A stretch of 64,000 nt of DNA, taken from Undaria pinnatifida (Eukaryota > Sar > Phaeophyceae > Laminariales > Alariaceae). Under the pieces are notes generated by a model that was given only the letters and a program-made list of their open reading frames with translations, was not told the origin of the DNA and searched no databases. The DNA lies in assembly GCA_012845835.1 (NCBI GenBank), contig JABAKD010000001.1, positions 14,316,382-14,380,381 on the forward strand, written 5' to 3'. Made by a program: the position numbers and the translations under genes. Below, in pieces: positions 52,839 through 63,115 of the stretch (positions within the stretch are counted from its first letter, which is position 1; the number at the start of each line of letters is the position of its first letter).

Positions 52839-53333
52839 TAATTAACCTTTTCAGACTTTCCCCATGTCGAACTTAAAAAACACTCTCCCCGGTATCCCCA
52901 GGAAAAGAAACGGCTTGGATTATTGACAGGTCCGCCCGTATATCCGGCCGACCTGGTATCCCGCCGTTTCAGGGGGGGAGAGTGTTATAAGGCTTAGTTT
53001 GGGTAAGCTATTGGTTAACCTTTTGCATGTGGTCAAACGGACTAATACCCCACTAATACCTTAACAAATGGCGCCGTCGACAGACCATAGGCTTTTGGGG
53101 TCGTGGGTTCAAATCCCACATCCACCATAATAAACTTTTTCAGACTTTCCCCATGTCGAACTTGAAAAACACTTTCCCCGGTATCCCCAGGAAATGAAAC
53201 CGCTTGGATATTGAAAGGTTCGCCCGTATATCCGGCCGACCTGTTATTCCGCCGTTTCAGGGGGGGGGGGGTGTTATAAAGCTTAGTTCGGGTAAGCTAT
53301 CGGTTAACCTTTTGCATGTGGTCAAATGGACTA

Positions 53334-54040
53334 TGTGCGAGCTCCTTCATAGGGTTGTATATCTTGCAATGAGACGTTCAAGCCTCATTAGTACGAGGTG
53401 TGGGGGAATCCCTTAGCCTCATTTTCGTTTGTTTCGAATAGCCGCATCTTCGATCCCCTTCACAATTCTGGATGTTTTGTTGATATCCTTTGATTGCAAG
53501 GCGATCTGCATGTTCGACTATTCAGGGTGGGCTAATGTAGTAGAGTGTCAGTATAGCTGGCAATAGATTCGGTAAGATAGCCTGCAGAGTCATGGTCTGT
53601 TGGACCACAAGAAGGTTCTCTTAAACGGACTATTCTGGGTGGAGCGCATGACCCGTAGAATCTAGCTAGCTTATACCACAAGAGCGTTCTCGGTAATGGA
53701 ACGTTCTTCCTCTGGACAAGATAGATAAAAGTAAGCGCGCTACGCGCTCATGGGAATATAGAACATCTAGAGAACGTTCCTTGTACGTTCCATAGGTAAA
53801 GATCCACAAGAGAGCACAGCAGCAATGCTGGAGTGAAACGAACTCTGTGAGCTTCACCCCACCCCCCGTGCTCTCACCCCTCCTCCTCCTCCTCCTTCTC
53901 CTTTCCTGTCTCCTCGAGCTTGTCATGTAGCTCAACGCCGATAATAAGAAATCAAAGAAGAACCGGTGCTGTCTCCAAGCGAAGCTGATATCCCTGCGTC
54001 CCTTCCCTCTCACCTTCCGGCACCACGACTCTTTCACATA
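53334..54040. other. Extra block in the third TRIM terminal repeat
   Basis: The third repeat follows the consensus to GGACTA (53333) and resumes with TCCCACTAATTCC (from 54041). In between lie about 707 bp with no similarity to the TRIM interior. Inside are AACGTTC/GAACGTT words (53690-53795) and a CTCCTCCTC tract. Either it is a second insertion, or the terminal repeat here is a long ancestral LTR from which the short ones were deleted. No convincing protein is encoded. Confidence 0.6.
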
Positions 54041-54059
54041 TCCCACTAATTCCTTAACA

Positions 54060-54107
54060 GGAAATTATAAGACCCGTTTTTGAGGGGACAAAATCTGACG
54101 GCTGTGG
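54060..54107 (-). repeat. ATG-module repeat, copy 7, remainder
   Basis: GGAAATTATAAGACCCG, TTTTTGAGGGGACAAAATCT and GACGGCTGTGG continue the module exactly where it breaks at 52684, after the 4-bp duplication. Confidence 0.92.
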
Positions 54108-54134
54108 AATGCACCAGCTTCATTTTGTATATCC

Positions 54135-54325
54135 TGTAGTAGTATAATAAAGTAGTATGACCGGCGAGGGGAGGGGGATAGGTCGCATAAATGAATAGGA
54201 GTTTACTGCACGTGCAATGCTAGTAAGTGATGGTGGGGGCGACGGGGGGGGGGGGTTACTTGAAACTTGAAGGCCATATAAATGAAGTGGAGCTACTGCA
54301 TGGGTGGCTCGAGAGGTATATAAAA
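54135..54325 (+). repeat. Interspersed repeat, copy 2 of a pair
   Basis: Match to 52180-52450, shorter in its G-rich middle. Downstream, 54380-54448, is a long G-rich homopolymer tract. Confidence 0.75.
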
Positions 54326-54455
54326 AATTACATCACCTGTAAACAGGTAGTGTTTACAACTCTGGCGGATTTTGATTTTTGGTGGGGCGGAAGGGGGGGG
54401 GGGGGGAGGGAGGGGGAGTGAGGGGGGGGGAGGGGGGGGGGGGGGGGGCGTACAC

Positions 54456-55214
54456 ATTAGTCGCTTGCCTTTGTCATTTGGCCATTGACCACGCAGCCCT
54501 TTCGAAACGGAGCACCGTTCCTACTCCTATTACACACCTCCAACGTTCGGGCGCTCATTGCGTTTTTTCCATATATTACACAAAAAACTATTGGCTTATC
54601 CTATCCCTTTCCTGTTTCGGCGTTTGTGGCCACCATCTATCTCCTAGAATATCGATTGTTTTCTCGCTACTCTGTATTTTACCAAACTCTTCCATGTCAC
54701 ATTCTTCTAATTTCCTCATCCCTTCTACTAACACATCCCGTTCCTCCTCGTATATTTCACGTTCTCCTACTGCGTGATAATTAGTCTCTATTATTTTGCC
54801 ACATGGGCACACATGTGCATCCACTTCCTCCTCCTCCCGACTACTCGTACTGGTATATCTCTTTCTTCTTTCTGGTGGGTCCAGGTCCCTTGCACGAAAT
54901 CGCAGTTTCAGCTTTTTCGCGTAGTGCATTGGGCCGTGCAAATATGTTTTTTCATCCCAGTTCCTTCCCTCAACTACCCGTGTATATATCTCTGAGCGTT
55001 TCTCCTCTTTCACCTTATTTCTTGGCGCTACGAGTAGCCTTTCCCTTGCTTCCATCCTTTCTTTTACTTACATCTTGTTCCTTCCAAACTTATCTGTAGA
55101 CAGAACCTCTTCTCGCTCTCCTCCTATACCCTTCCATATTTTCTCGACTACGTTATCCCATTTTATTCCAGCTCGCCCTTTTGTTATGTTCTCCCATACA
55201 TACACCTCTATCAT
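54456..55214 (-). pseudogene. LINE (non-LTR) reverse transcriptase, decayed C-terminal part
   Basis: From an ATG at 55214 the frame reads MIEVYVWENITKGRAGIKWD, meets a TAA at 55070, then continues for 155 codons (MEARERLLVAPRNKVKEEKR ... DPPERRKRYTSTSSREEEEV ... EKTIDILGDRWWPQTPKQ). Within it DAHVCPCGKIIETNYHAVGE is a CxC...H zinc-finger-like segment of the kind that follows the RT domain in LINEs. In the usual CPCG...H...C pattern the last cysteine is here replaced by Arg (EREIYEEE). After a TAG at 54588 coding resumes in another frame (FLCNIWKKRNERP, then RNGAPFRKGCVVNGQMTKAS) to 54456. It has in-frame stops and at least two frameshifts, so it is dead. The reverse transcriptase catalytic core is absent, a 5' truncation. 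Confidence 0.75.
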
Positions 55215-55359
55215 TTTTATGGCTGTGGGGGGGGGGGGGGGGGGGTGACGGAGGTGTCTATATCTAAAAGCAGTGGGAAGTTTTCGGCAAGATCATCATG
55301 ATAATCAGATCTTCGCCAAAACGTCCATGCTCTCGTTGTCTGTGCCCCCTGGCGCTCCG

Positions 55360-55398
<39 letters not shown>

Positions 55399-56765
55399 TT
55401 GAGAAAATCGGCTCTGAAATTGGCACCAGGGGGGGGTGCTATGTGGGTTGGTTTGCGTGCTGTTACACGGCATCTCTGTCTCCCCGCGTGTTATAGCCCT
55501 TTGTGACAACAGGGTTTGTACCTCTCTAGCTATGATGGGGGGGGTCATACCTTCGTTTCTCAGAACGGCGGATGCCTTGAAGAATATACCCCGGTTTACT
55601 ACCACCGTGCGTACTGCTGCACTGCTGTGTTGCTGTGCTGCTGTGCTGCTGTGTAGTAGTATTATACATGCCTGAAAAAATTAAGCCCACATCGTGGCCG
55701 CACATCCAATACAAATGCCAAGTATATTTTTTGTTGCTTGCCCAGCACTTTCTTCCGCCAACCTCCCATTCCCTGATTTTTGTGAGTGCCAGACCAACGG
55801 CGTTGTTTTCGGCTGCCTGAAAGGTCCTTTTTGAGAATGCCTTTCGTTGCGTTTCGAAAGGTAGGCAACTGCGACATCTGGCAGCATGCCACATTATAGT
55901 TCAATTCAGAAATAATATTCTGATATTCGGAACGACGGTTGGGGAAGCGCTCGAAACGCCAGACGGACCAGGCAGGAGTGGATTTCCACCTTCTTCCAGA
56001 AAGAGTTCATTATAGTGGTAGGCTTACTCTAGAGTAGTACTACATAAGTATTAATTCTACAATAAATAGGTCCTACGCGTGAGGACCTGTCTAGTGTGTA
56101 CCACAGCCGTAATGGCGACTACGTAGAGTGGAGAATCGGTCATTGCACGTGCTGGATGTCGATGGTGCGGGTAGAAAGAAATAACCTTGATTTTGATAAA
56201 AAAAAACACACACACACAACACATCCATCGGAATATGTAGACCTGCTAACATCAAAGAAACCTACAAACACGAAGGACAACCACAGAGCAAATTGCCATT
56301 AATACCCGGTGCTACGGTTGTACGAGTGCTGCTGTTGATTGCTGCTGTTTTGGTTGTTTTTACGGTGATGGCTTCAATCGCGTCCTCTTTGTTTGGGGTG
56401 GGGGAGCCACGCCAGCTGTTTACAGTGAGTTTACAAAGATTCTGCAAGCACTCGCTACGAACCTGCGCTGTTGGATATGTGTAAGTGCAGTTAACCTACC
56501 GCGTGCGTTGGTGGGAAGCGAGAAGGTCCCAACCCGACCTAGCCAACCCCAACCGCCGTCCTGTTGTTCGCAGTGTTGTTAGAGTTACCCTCCGACAATG
56601 CCCTGTTCCCTGTCCGAGCCTTGATCAGTCGCCACTCGCCCCATCACCCGTACGAAGAAGAAAAAGAAGCACCCCGAGGAGTTCAAACGAAATGAAACAA
56701 ATCGCGTTACACGGTATACAGCAGTGGCGCTATTTCCGAGCTGGGCGTTTGTATTCGATTCGCCT
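55215..56765. other. No gene; microsatellites
   Basis: A G run at 55228-55245, a TTG microsatellite at 55358-55396, and TGC/TGT triplets at 55610-55655. Frames with poly-Gln on the minus strand reflect the TTG tract. Confidence 0.6.
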
Positions 56766-56769
56766 CGAT

Positions 56770-56945
56770 CGCTCTTCCTAGTCGGAGGCCCTTCACGCGA
56801 ACCGCCGAACATCTCACGGCGCTCGAGCTTGGTGCACGCAATCTCTGACTGGTCGGTGAAAACCCCGGCATTCTTCACTCCGACTTTGTGGGGACACGAG
56901 GGTCTATGGTTCTATGGATTATGGTCATGCATTATTCGATTATTA
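56770..56945 (-). repeat. GTGAGGTG-family repeat, inverted arm
   Basis: The reverse complement matches 57015-57180: ATGACCATAG...ACCCTCG, GGGGTTTTCACCGACCAG, TGCACCAAGCTCGAGCGCCG, TGAGATGTTCGGC and CGCGTGAAGGG. With the next entry it forms a large inverted repeat around a C-rich loop (56950-56970). Confidence 0.8.
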
Positions 56946-57014
56946 ATTTCCCCCCCCCCCCCCCCCCCCCTCTTCTCACAAGGGTGGCAACGTCTCCACC
57001 TAGCAGCGCGAGAG

Positions 57015-57450
57015 GGGGTGGGGGGCAGGGGGTACTGACGTCGTGCATGGCCGAAGTCGTATGACCATAGACCCTCGCCGGGACGGGGCACGTCGCGTTC
57101 TCACCAACCAGGCAGACATTGCTTGTACCAAGCGCGAAGCGCCGTGAGATGTTCAACGAGTCGCATGAAGGGTGAACTGCGTCTTTCCAAGAACCACTCG
57201 TAAGACGGACTTCGGCACCTTGTGCAGATAGGGGGCGGGGTACTCAGTTTGTGCATGGCCGTAGTCGTATGACCATGGAACCTCGCATCCTTGCTATGCG
57301 GACGGAGCACGTCGGGTTTTCACCAACCAGGCAGGCATTACTTGCACCAGGCGCAAGCACCGTGAGGTGTTCGGCAAGTCGCGTGAAAAGTGAACTGCAT
57401 CCTTCCAAGAACCGCTCGTAAGACGGACTTCGGCACCTTGTGCCTACTTT
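57015..57450 (+). repeat. GTGAGGTG-family repeat, two direct copies
   Basis: Two units of about 215 bp (57015-57232 and 57237-57450) each contain GTGCATGGCCG.AGTCGTATGA, a CCTCGC word, CACGTCGCGTTCTCACCAAC or its variant, CCAGGCAG.CATT.CTTG, CGCCGTGAGATGTTC or CACCGTGAGGTGTTC, CTTCCAAGAACC and AAGACGGACTTCGGCACCTTGTG. Relatives at 10125 and 15720. Confidence 0.85.
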
Positions 57451-59250
57451 CTCGCTCATGGATGACAGCGCCAATGCGTTGATTTGTTTTCTGATGTGGC
57501 CACTCCAGAGAGAGCACTAGGTATTGATTACTATGTATCTGCCTTGTGGGTGCCTTACCATATCCACACGACGTGATGCGATCATTCCCCTTGTGCGGAG
57601 TTAGGGTTCTCCACTCCGCACAATATTATCTAACTCGATAACCGTCATGGTGACCGCAAAGATATAGAAGAGTTACCCTGGTTAATATCTAGCTCACGCA
57701 GTGATTGGCATTTTTTACAGCGTCCTTGTCAATCAACGCCAACCCCATTATACATTTAAGTTTGATAGCGTCGGTGCCAACCGAGGCCAACTATTATATA
57801 CCAGGTATACAGCTACGGGGGGTGCAGACAGGGGGTTGGGGTAGAACAACGGAGAGACAAACGCTCGGGGGTAGGGGCATCGGAACGAAAGGCGGCGGGC
57901 CAAACGGTACCACACGGCGAAGTAATTGCCGGAAGATCCCCAAGGGCGCCGAAGAGCGAAGCCAGGAGCGGGACGCACGCCCGTGCCTTCCCGTGCGATA
58001 CCCGGAGAGACGTGTCGAGCGGGTGTTTGCCGTGTGACGCTTCGTTTCGGGTAACGGGCGGTAGGTGTTCTATGTCGAGAAGTACGCGACGTGCTCCACG
58101 CCCGTTGTGTGGTCGGGGTTTCTCACGAAAGGCGCGAGAGGCGCGGCACCGGCACAACTCCGATGCCCAACAGTGCTAACCTATTTAGAGCTGCACCAAC
58201 CTCTTCAGGGACAAATAACTTGTAATTAGTAGGAGCGCATTTTTTTTGCAAGAAAAAAAACAAAGCGAGTTTAGGTGTATTGATCCGTTGGGCTGTCGTT
58301 GGCCAATAAATGACGGACCGATTTTATCCCACCCGAACCAAGCCGCATACCGTACAACAAACACGCAAGGTATCACTCCCCCCCCCTTCGGGGTGAATTT
58401 ATCACACCCCCTCGAGGGCGACCTCCAAAAGCTCGCTATCTCCATACCAGAAGAAGAGTGAAAACGACAAGCGAAGCGTCTTTGAAAAGATGTGTGCGAG
58501 ATTTTTTTCTGAGTCATCCCACGGCGGTTGAGGTTGCCATTTTTTGGGCCAAAGGGTACCCGGCTGATTGAGCTCCTCGCGTGTGAGGAACTACCGGTTA
58601 GTCAAATAATTTCACGAGCATATCACGTTTTGGAGCTAAGGCACAGATTGTATATTCGGGTTGTGTGCGAACGAACGCCTTCGAAGATTGTTTTCGAGGG
58701 CGAGATATTGAGGTCCTCCTGTTAGGAGCTCAGGGACTGATGCTGAGCACCCCTACGGTGGCATGGCTCTGGCTGAAGACCAAAGCTACAGCGGAGGGGG
58801 GGGGGGGGGGGGGGAGGATTTTTTTGTTTTGTTTTGTTTTTGTTTTGTTTTTTTGCAGTGGCTTGGTTGTCACTCGCGCGAGTGACCGGCCTCTTCCTTG
58901 CGGTCTTAGGCTTTTGGTATTGTTTAAATTTTTCGATGATATGAACCTCCAGTGGGGTACTTGGCTACGCTGCCTAAACGAATCGCCAAGCGTGTGTTTG
59001 TTGGTGGGAGTATAGAGGCACACCCCCCGCAACGGGCTTGATCTAAAGCGACCGTGTTCGTTATGCCCCCCCCCCCCCCCTTCATTTTGGAGTAAACAGG
59101 CTCGGAATTTCGTTTCCAGGGGCTGTGTTATCGACCGATTCTACGATAGCCCCCTCCCAAAAACCAGCGATTTTGTTTAACGAACGTTTCATGGCTGCTC
59201 GGCACGAGGAAGGATGATACTCGAAGTATGAAAACTGAAATCTCTTACAT
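57451..59250. other. No confident gene
   Basis: A G+C-rich island at 57800-58160 has open frames on both strands (110 and 114 codons) without motif. Bases 58200-58225 carry the GGGACAAATAACTTG word, and 58795-58815 is a G run followed by TTTTG units. Confidence 0.4.
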
Positions 59251-59253
59251 ATT

Positions 59254-59625
59254 TTGTTGTTTGCAAAGGACGATCGAACGATGACGTCGGGGGGGGGGGC
59301 AAGGCTCACCGCTTTTCAGGAGGTACGGCCGGGAGCTGGTTTCCAAACCGGCGATTTCTATGAAGAAATGTTGGGGGGGTTACCGCAGAACGACTCTATC
59401 CCGCGTGCTGTACTATTCCCGAGACGTGAGGGGCGGGGCTGGAGGCAGCGGTCCGTGCGCACCCGGGCCTCGGCAGTCGGGCCGTGCGGATGGGAGGGGG
59501 TACCACAGGCGACACGGACCTGCGCAGTCGAGGGTTACAGTTCAGCGCACCTTAGAATGAGAAACAGGAATGCTGCCCCAGGCTGGACTTCTTCATTGAG
59601 AAATGGTGTGCGTGTTCCGCACTAA
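59254..59625 (+). CDS. Possible coding segment, unidentified
   Basis: A frame of 123 codons with a likely start at 59281 (MTSGGGARLTAFQEVRPGAG, FQTGDFYEEMLGGLPQNDSI, later RNRNAAPGWTSSLRNGVRV). It is G+C-richer than its flanks. No domain or splice site supports it. Confidence 0.22.
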   Translation: MLFAKDDRTMTSGGGARLTAFQEVRPGAGFQTGDFYEEMLGGLPQNDSIPRAVLFPRREGRGWRQRSVRTRASAVGPCGWEGVPQATRTCAVEGYSSAHLRMRNRNAAPGWTSSLRNGVRVPH

Positions 59626-59627
59626 CT

Positions 59628-59924
59628 TTAGTAAGGCTGGCTCTCGAGTTTGTTAACTTCGTCTGACATGACCAGCCTAGAGTTCATGTTGCATGCCTTT
59701 TTAGCACGTGTCCCGCACTGTATGGCACGGCTGGGAACTGAACAGCTTGGGTATAGGGCCACAAGTCGATGCCGGTTGCGCTGGATGACCTGCGTCAACG
59801 CCTCGCGACAGCGAAAAACAAAGTTCAGCCGCAGGTGGCAGGTGCACACGCACGCCAGAACGTCCACGTCCTTGGCATAATCACACACTAGAGCTGTGAA
59901 CCGGCAAGATTTCCCGACTACCAA
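59628..59924 (-). CDS. Possible cysteine-rich coding segment, unidentified
   Basis: A 98-codon minus frame: VGKSCRFTALVCDYAKDVDV, LACVCTCHLRLNFVFRCREA, later CGTRAKKACNMNSRLVMSDE. Cysteines are frequent but not in a spacing I recognise. A shorter plus frame overlaps. Confidence 0.22.
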   Translation of the reverse strand: MVVGKSCRFTALVCDYAKDVDVLACVCTCHLRLNFVFRCREALTQVIQRNRHRLVALYPSCSVPSRAIQCGTRAKKACNMNSRLVMSDEVNKLESQPY

Positions 59925-60284
59925 CTAATCGGTAGGTGCCATCAGCCAACCACAATTGAATTTAGTCGGAAAATCTGCTGGTAAAGCCGTTTGGTGGTCA
60001 GCCGACTTGCCGAGTTAAGAAAGGCTTAAGCGAGGCGAAACATCCCGTCCCGATTGAGGGGGGCCCGTCCCAAATAGAAAAAAATGCACCCCGCGCATTG
60101 AACAATCCTTCCTACAAGTACGGAAACGCAACAAGTCGAATAGTCCGTACCTCCGCGCAACGACCAACCAATAGTCCGACTAATAATTGGTTAGCGAGTT
60201 ATTAGTAGGCAGCGCCGATTCGCCATCTCTATCATAACACGTCATGGGAGAGAACCGGTGGAACCGGGATTTGGCGACGCCGAA

Positions 60285-60575
60285 CTTGCCCCTGCGGGAG
60301 ATGAACCCCTTCAGGATGGCACCCACGTTTTGGGCAAAACTCACTTGGATTGTGTATGGGATACTATTTTGCAGCAGGACCTTCTGCGGGAGATTAACGC
60401 TTACAACGGCACCCACGTTAGTTTAGGACAATTCACTTGGAATTGGTGCGAGATGATATTTGCAGCAGTAATTCCCCTAGGAGACTAACCTCTTTGAAAC
60501 GGACGCCACGTTTAATAATGAAAAAACACTTGGATTTAGTGTGGGATAGCATTTGCAGCAGTGAAGAGGTTGACC
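60285..60575 (+). repeat. Diverged tandem repeat of about 95-110 bp, three units
   Basis: Each unit has GGAGATTAACNNCTT...ACGGCACCCACGTT, then ACTCACTTGGATT, GTGTGGGATA, TATTTGCAGCAG. Starts are near 60295, 60388 and 60478. Confidence 0.7.
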
Positions 60576-60584
60576 CCTTTGCGG

Positions 60585-61255
60585 CTTTACGGAGGGAAAA
60601 AAATACGATAAAAATGACGATTACAGGAGTATCTGGCACTGCTGGGGGGGGGATGGAAAACACTAGTGTTCGATGTGCAACAAACAGCGCAAGGGACCGT
60701 ACAGGACGGGTGCGGCATGGTCCTACTCGTACTGTTCGCTCACACTACTCGTGGACGCTTTCGTAATCGCCGTTTTTTTTGTGTACGTGAGCGCCAAAGG
60801 GTTAACTGTATTGCGACACAGCCGCGGTGCCCTAAAACACGACAAGTTAGTGCGGTCTACTATCAGCTTTTTAGGAAGAGCGCGCCACCGTACAAGTCTC
60901 AGAACGCTGCCCGCGCGTGCCGAAAACCTCCTGCCGCTGGACCCCGGACACGCGTCCTACCGATAAATCCCCTGGCAGCCCTGGACTACTTCGTGTCACT
61001 GGTGCTGTATAATAGCCGGCGTTTTTTGTTGCCAATCTTTCCCTCTGAAGTTCCACAGGCGACAAGCTGCGGTACACCCTGCTGGCCCTGCTTCACCCGC
61101 AGCAAGGCCGCATCCGTATCGCGTTGGTGGAGAGCGGGCGACATTGTCCTCCTGCTGTTGTGGCTGATGGCGCACACGAGACGAGAGGATACGAGGCAGT
61201 ACCGATGTCACCGAAGAAGTGTCGGAGGAAGCGAAGCCTGAAAGGGCGTCGTCAG
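60585..61255. other. G+C-rich island, unresolved frames
   Basis: A 191-codon plus frame (60666-61241) and others on both strands are open. Stretches such as DYFVSLVLYNSRRFLLPIF look protein-like, but no frame stands out and no family is seen. Confidence 0.25.
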
Positions 61256-61256
61256 C

Positions 61257-61915
61257 GTGTCATCACGCGGAAGGGGTGAAATCGCAGTACGCACCGTTCC
61301 GGAAGAGACGCGCTCGGCAGGCAACAAGGAGACGTGGACCACGCTGGCGGCAAAATTCCAGCCCGAGGACCACACCGCCGTTTCCGCTGCCGCGCGCGGC
61401 TACAGTAGTGGCGAGCGCTACCAAGGTAGAAGAAGGAAGTGCTCGCCCGCGGTGCCCAGACAACGAATACGCCTCCCGGGTACTCTTCGACGTCCTCAGC
61501 TCCAGCAGCGCCCTATTGGGCCCCGGATATGACGGCCAACGATTTGCGCTCCTTCAGAGCATTATCCACCCCGAACTCTGACGGAGTGGGTTTGGCCCAG
61601 ACATGGCAAAGTTTTGGAAGGGACCCCTCGACGAGTTGGACGTGTTCCCGCCGGAGTGCTCGTTGTAGTTCTTCTTGCATCCAGCCTAACGACGTTGAGC
61701 GTACGTTGGGCAACCTCATCAACTGGGCCCGTCACGCCGGGCACGCAGTTTTTTCGACTAGCTTTCTGAGACCGGGCTACCCGATTATGGGGGGAGGGAA
61801 GCCCGAACCTTCGCCAAGGTTCGCTACAAGAGTCTATGAGGGGAAGGTTCCGCCGCTCTTCGGGAGCGGCCGATGGCCTTGGAAAGAGGGATTTTGGGAT
61901 TCATGGAAAACGTAG
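61257..61915 (+). pseudogene. Broken coding region, unidentified
   Basis: Coding-like sequence passes through three frames: AVRTVPEETRSAGNKETWTT and LAAKFQPEDHTAVSAAARG (61257 frame), then NEYASRVLFDVLSSSSALLG, GYDGQRFALLQSIIHPEL, stop, RSGFGPDMAKFWKGPLDELD (61219 frame), then VERTLGNLINWARHAGHAVF (61439 frame). Such continuity across frames with stops between is the mark of a decayed gene, possibly a retroelement gag or a duplicated host gene. I cannot name it. Confidence 0.4.
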
Positions 61916-62105
61916 TGATTAAACGTCGCCGCTGCGATGCGGTAGACGTGGACACGCGACACGCACGCATCTGCAAGGTGCGGCAGCCGCCGCATGCCTT
62001 CGGGAGTGCCCGACGGCCTTGGAAGGAGAGCTATTGGGACCGAGGGAAACGTGGCGATTCGATGCCCCCGCTGCGATGCAGCAGACGTGGACGCGCAATG
62101 CGCAT
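61855..62105 (+). repeat. Tandem duplication of about 140 bp
   Basis: TTCGGGAGCGGCCGATGGCC, TTGGAAAGAG, CGCTGCGATGCGGTAGACGT at 61858-61965 recurs with changes at 61999-62105. It lies at the 3' end of the broken coding region. Confidence 0.75.
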
Positions 62106-62339
62106 CAGTCCCCAGGCGTGTGCTGGGGCAGGGGCAGAATGCTAATGCCTCGGCCAATTAGTTTTTTCTGTCTGACAAAGGGCTCCTAATCTCAGGACCT
62201 GCCCGATATCGCCACCAGGTATACCATCCGTGCTTTACAGTATAGCTCGCCGAATGTCTACGAGGCCATGGAGTTTTTCATCAAACGAACTTTAATGTCC
62301 GTCTCACGAAATCAGATTTCTGAGTGTATGTATAGAGCT

Positions 62340-63115
62340 TCTCGAGGTCAGGGCCTCGGAACAAATCAGGGCTCTTCACTGGCTCAAGGTCCTGCCCGCG
62401 GGTCGGGTCAGGAGCTTTTTCAAAACCTCCCGAGTCTAGTCGGGTCGGGTCAGGTGGTGTTCGAAATCTCACAGGTTGGATTGGGTTTAATTAAGAGGGT
62501 TTCAAATATGACGGGTCGATTCGGGTGACCCTGAACCGGTGCGACCCACGAGAAGTAATCCGACCCGTGAGAAGCCCTGGACATAATCAGCTGGACCCCT
62601 ACCGTGGCGTGCGTCCCCGGAGCAGGAGCGTAGGCGAACCGGCATCGGCCGATTCTCCACGTAATCATCCTCCTTGCAATCGGCGCGATCAAGCCAAGTG
62701 GCTTGAGACTTCTGGCCAAGTTTGTGAACATGGGGAATCCTTCTTGGTGAATAGGAACCTGAGGATGGGTACGGTTGTCGAGAGAAGAGGTCTTCGGGGT
62801 GCTCCGGACACTGGAACACTGAGGGAAAAGTCCATCGTGCCGGACATCACCCGCGCAGACCCGCGAGCGCAGGTTCAAGAGCGAGGAGGCAGCGCTGACC
62901 GCTACGGATCACCCGCCCCGGAGTAAGCGTCAACACTGAGCTTGTCCGGGATATGTGCCCTTCGACAAGCGGAGATATAAACTTGACATTTTCGCGGTTG
63001 AAATATGTTCAGGGCTTTTCAGGGGTCGGGATAGGTCCCCCGATCCGACCCTTTAAAATAGGAAAGCCCTTGACCTGACCCGATCCGACCCGATCCGACC
63101 CGTCAAAACGCCGGA
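62340..63115. repeat. GGTCGGGTC-type repeats, two blocks
   Basis: Bases 62385-62545 hold GGGTCGGGTCAGG-type words, and 63040-63115 hold GACCCGATCC tandem units on the opposite strand. They are related to 27700-27860. Between them, 62525-62926 has an open frame without recognisable features. Confidence 0.6.

Larger units (their letters stand above)
52685..54059 (+). mobile_element. TRIM multimer inserted in the ATG-module
   Basis: Three terminal repeats alternate with two interiors: repeat 52685-52776, interior, repeat 52983-53066, interior, repeat from 53272 to 54059. Period is about 290-298 bp. Each later terminal repeat is preceded by a G-rich polypurine tract. The whole is flanked by GGAA (52681-52684 and 54060-54063), a 4-bp target duplication like that of the single element at 51388. 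Such LTR-interior-LTR-interior-LTR arrays arise by unequal recombination or tandem integration. The third terminal repeat contains an extra ~700 bp. Confidence 0.85.
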
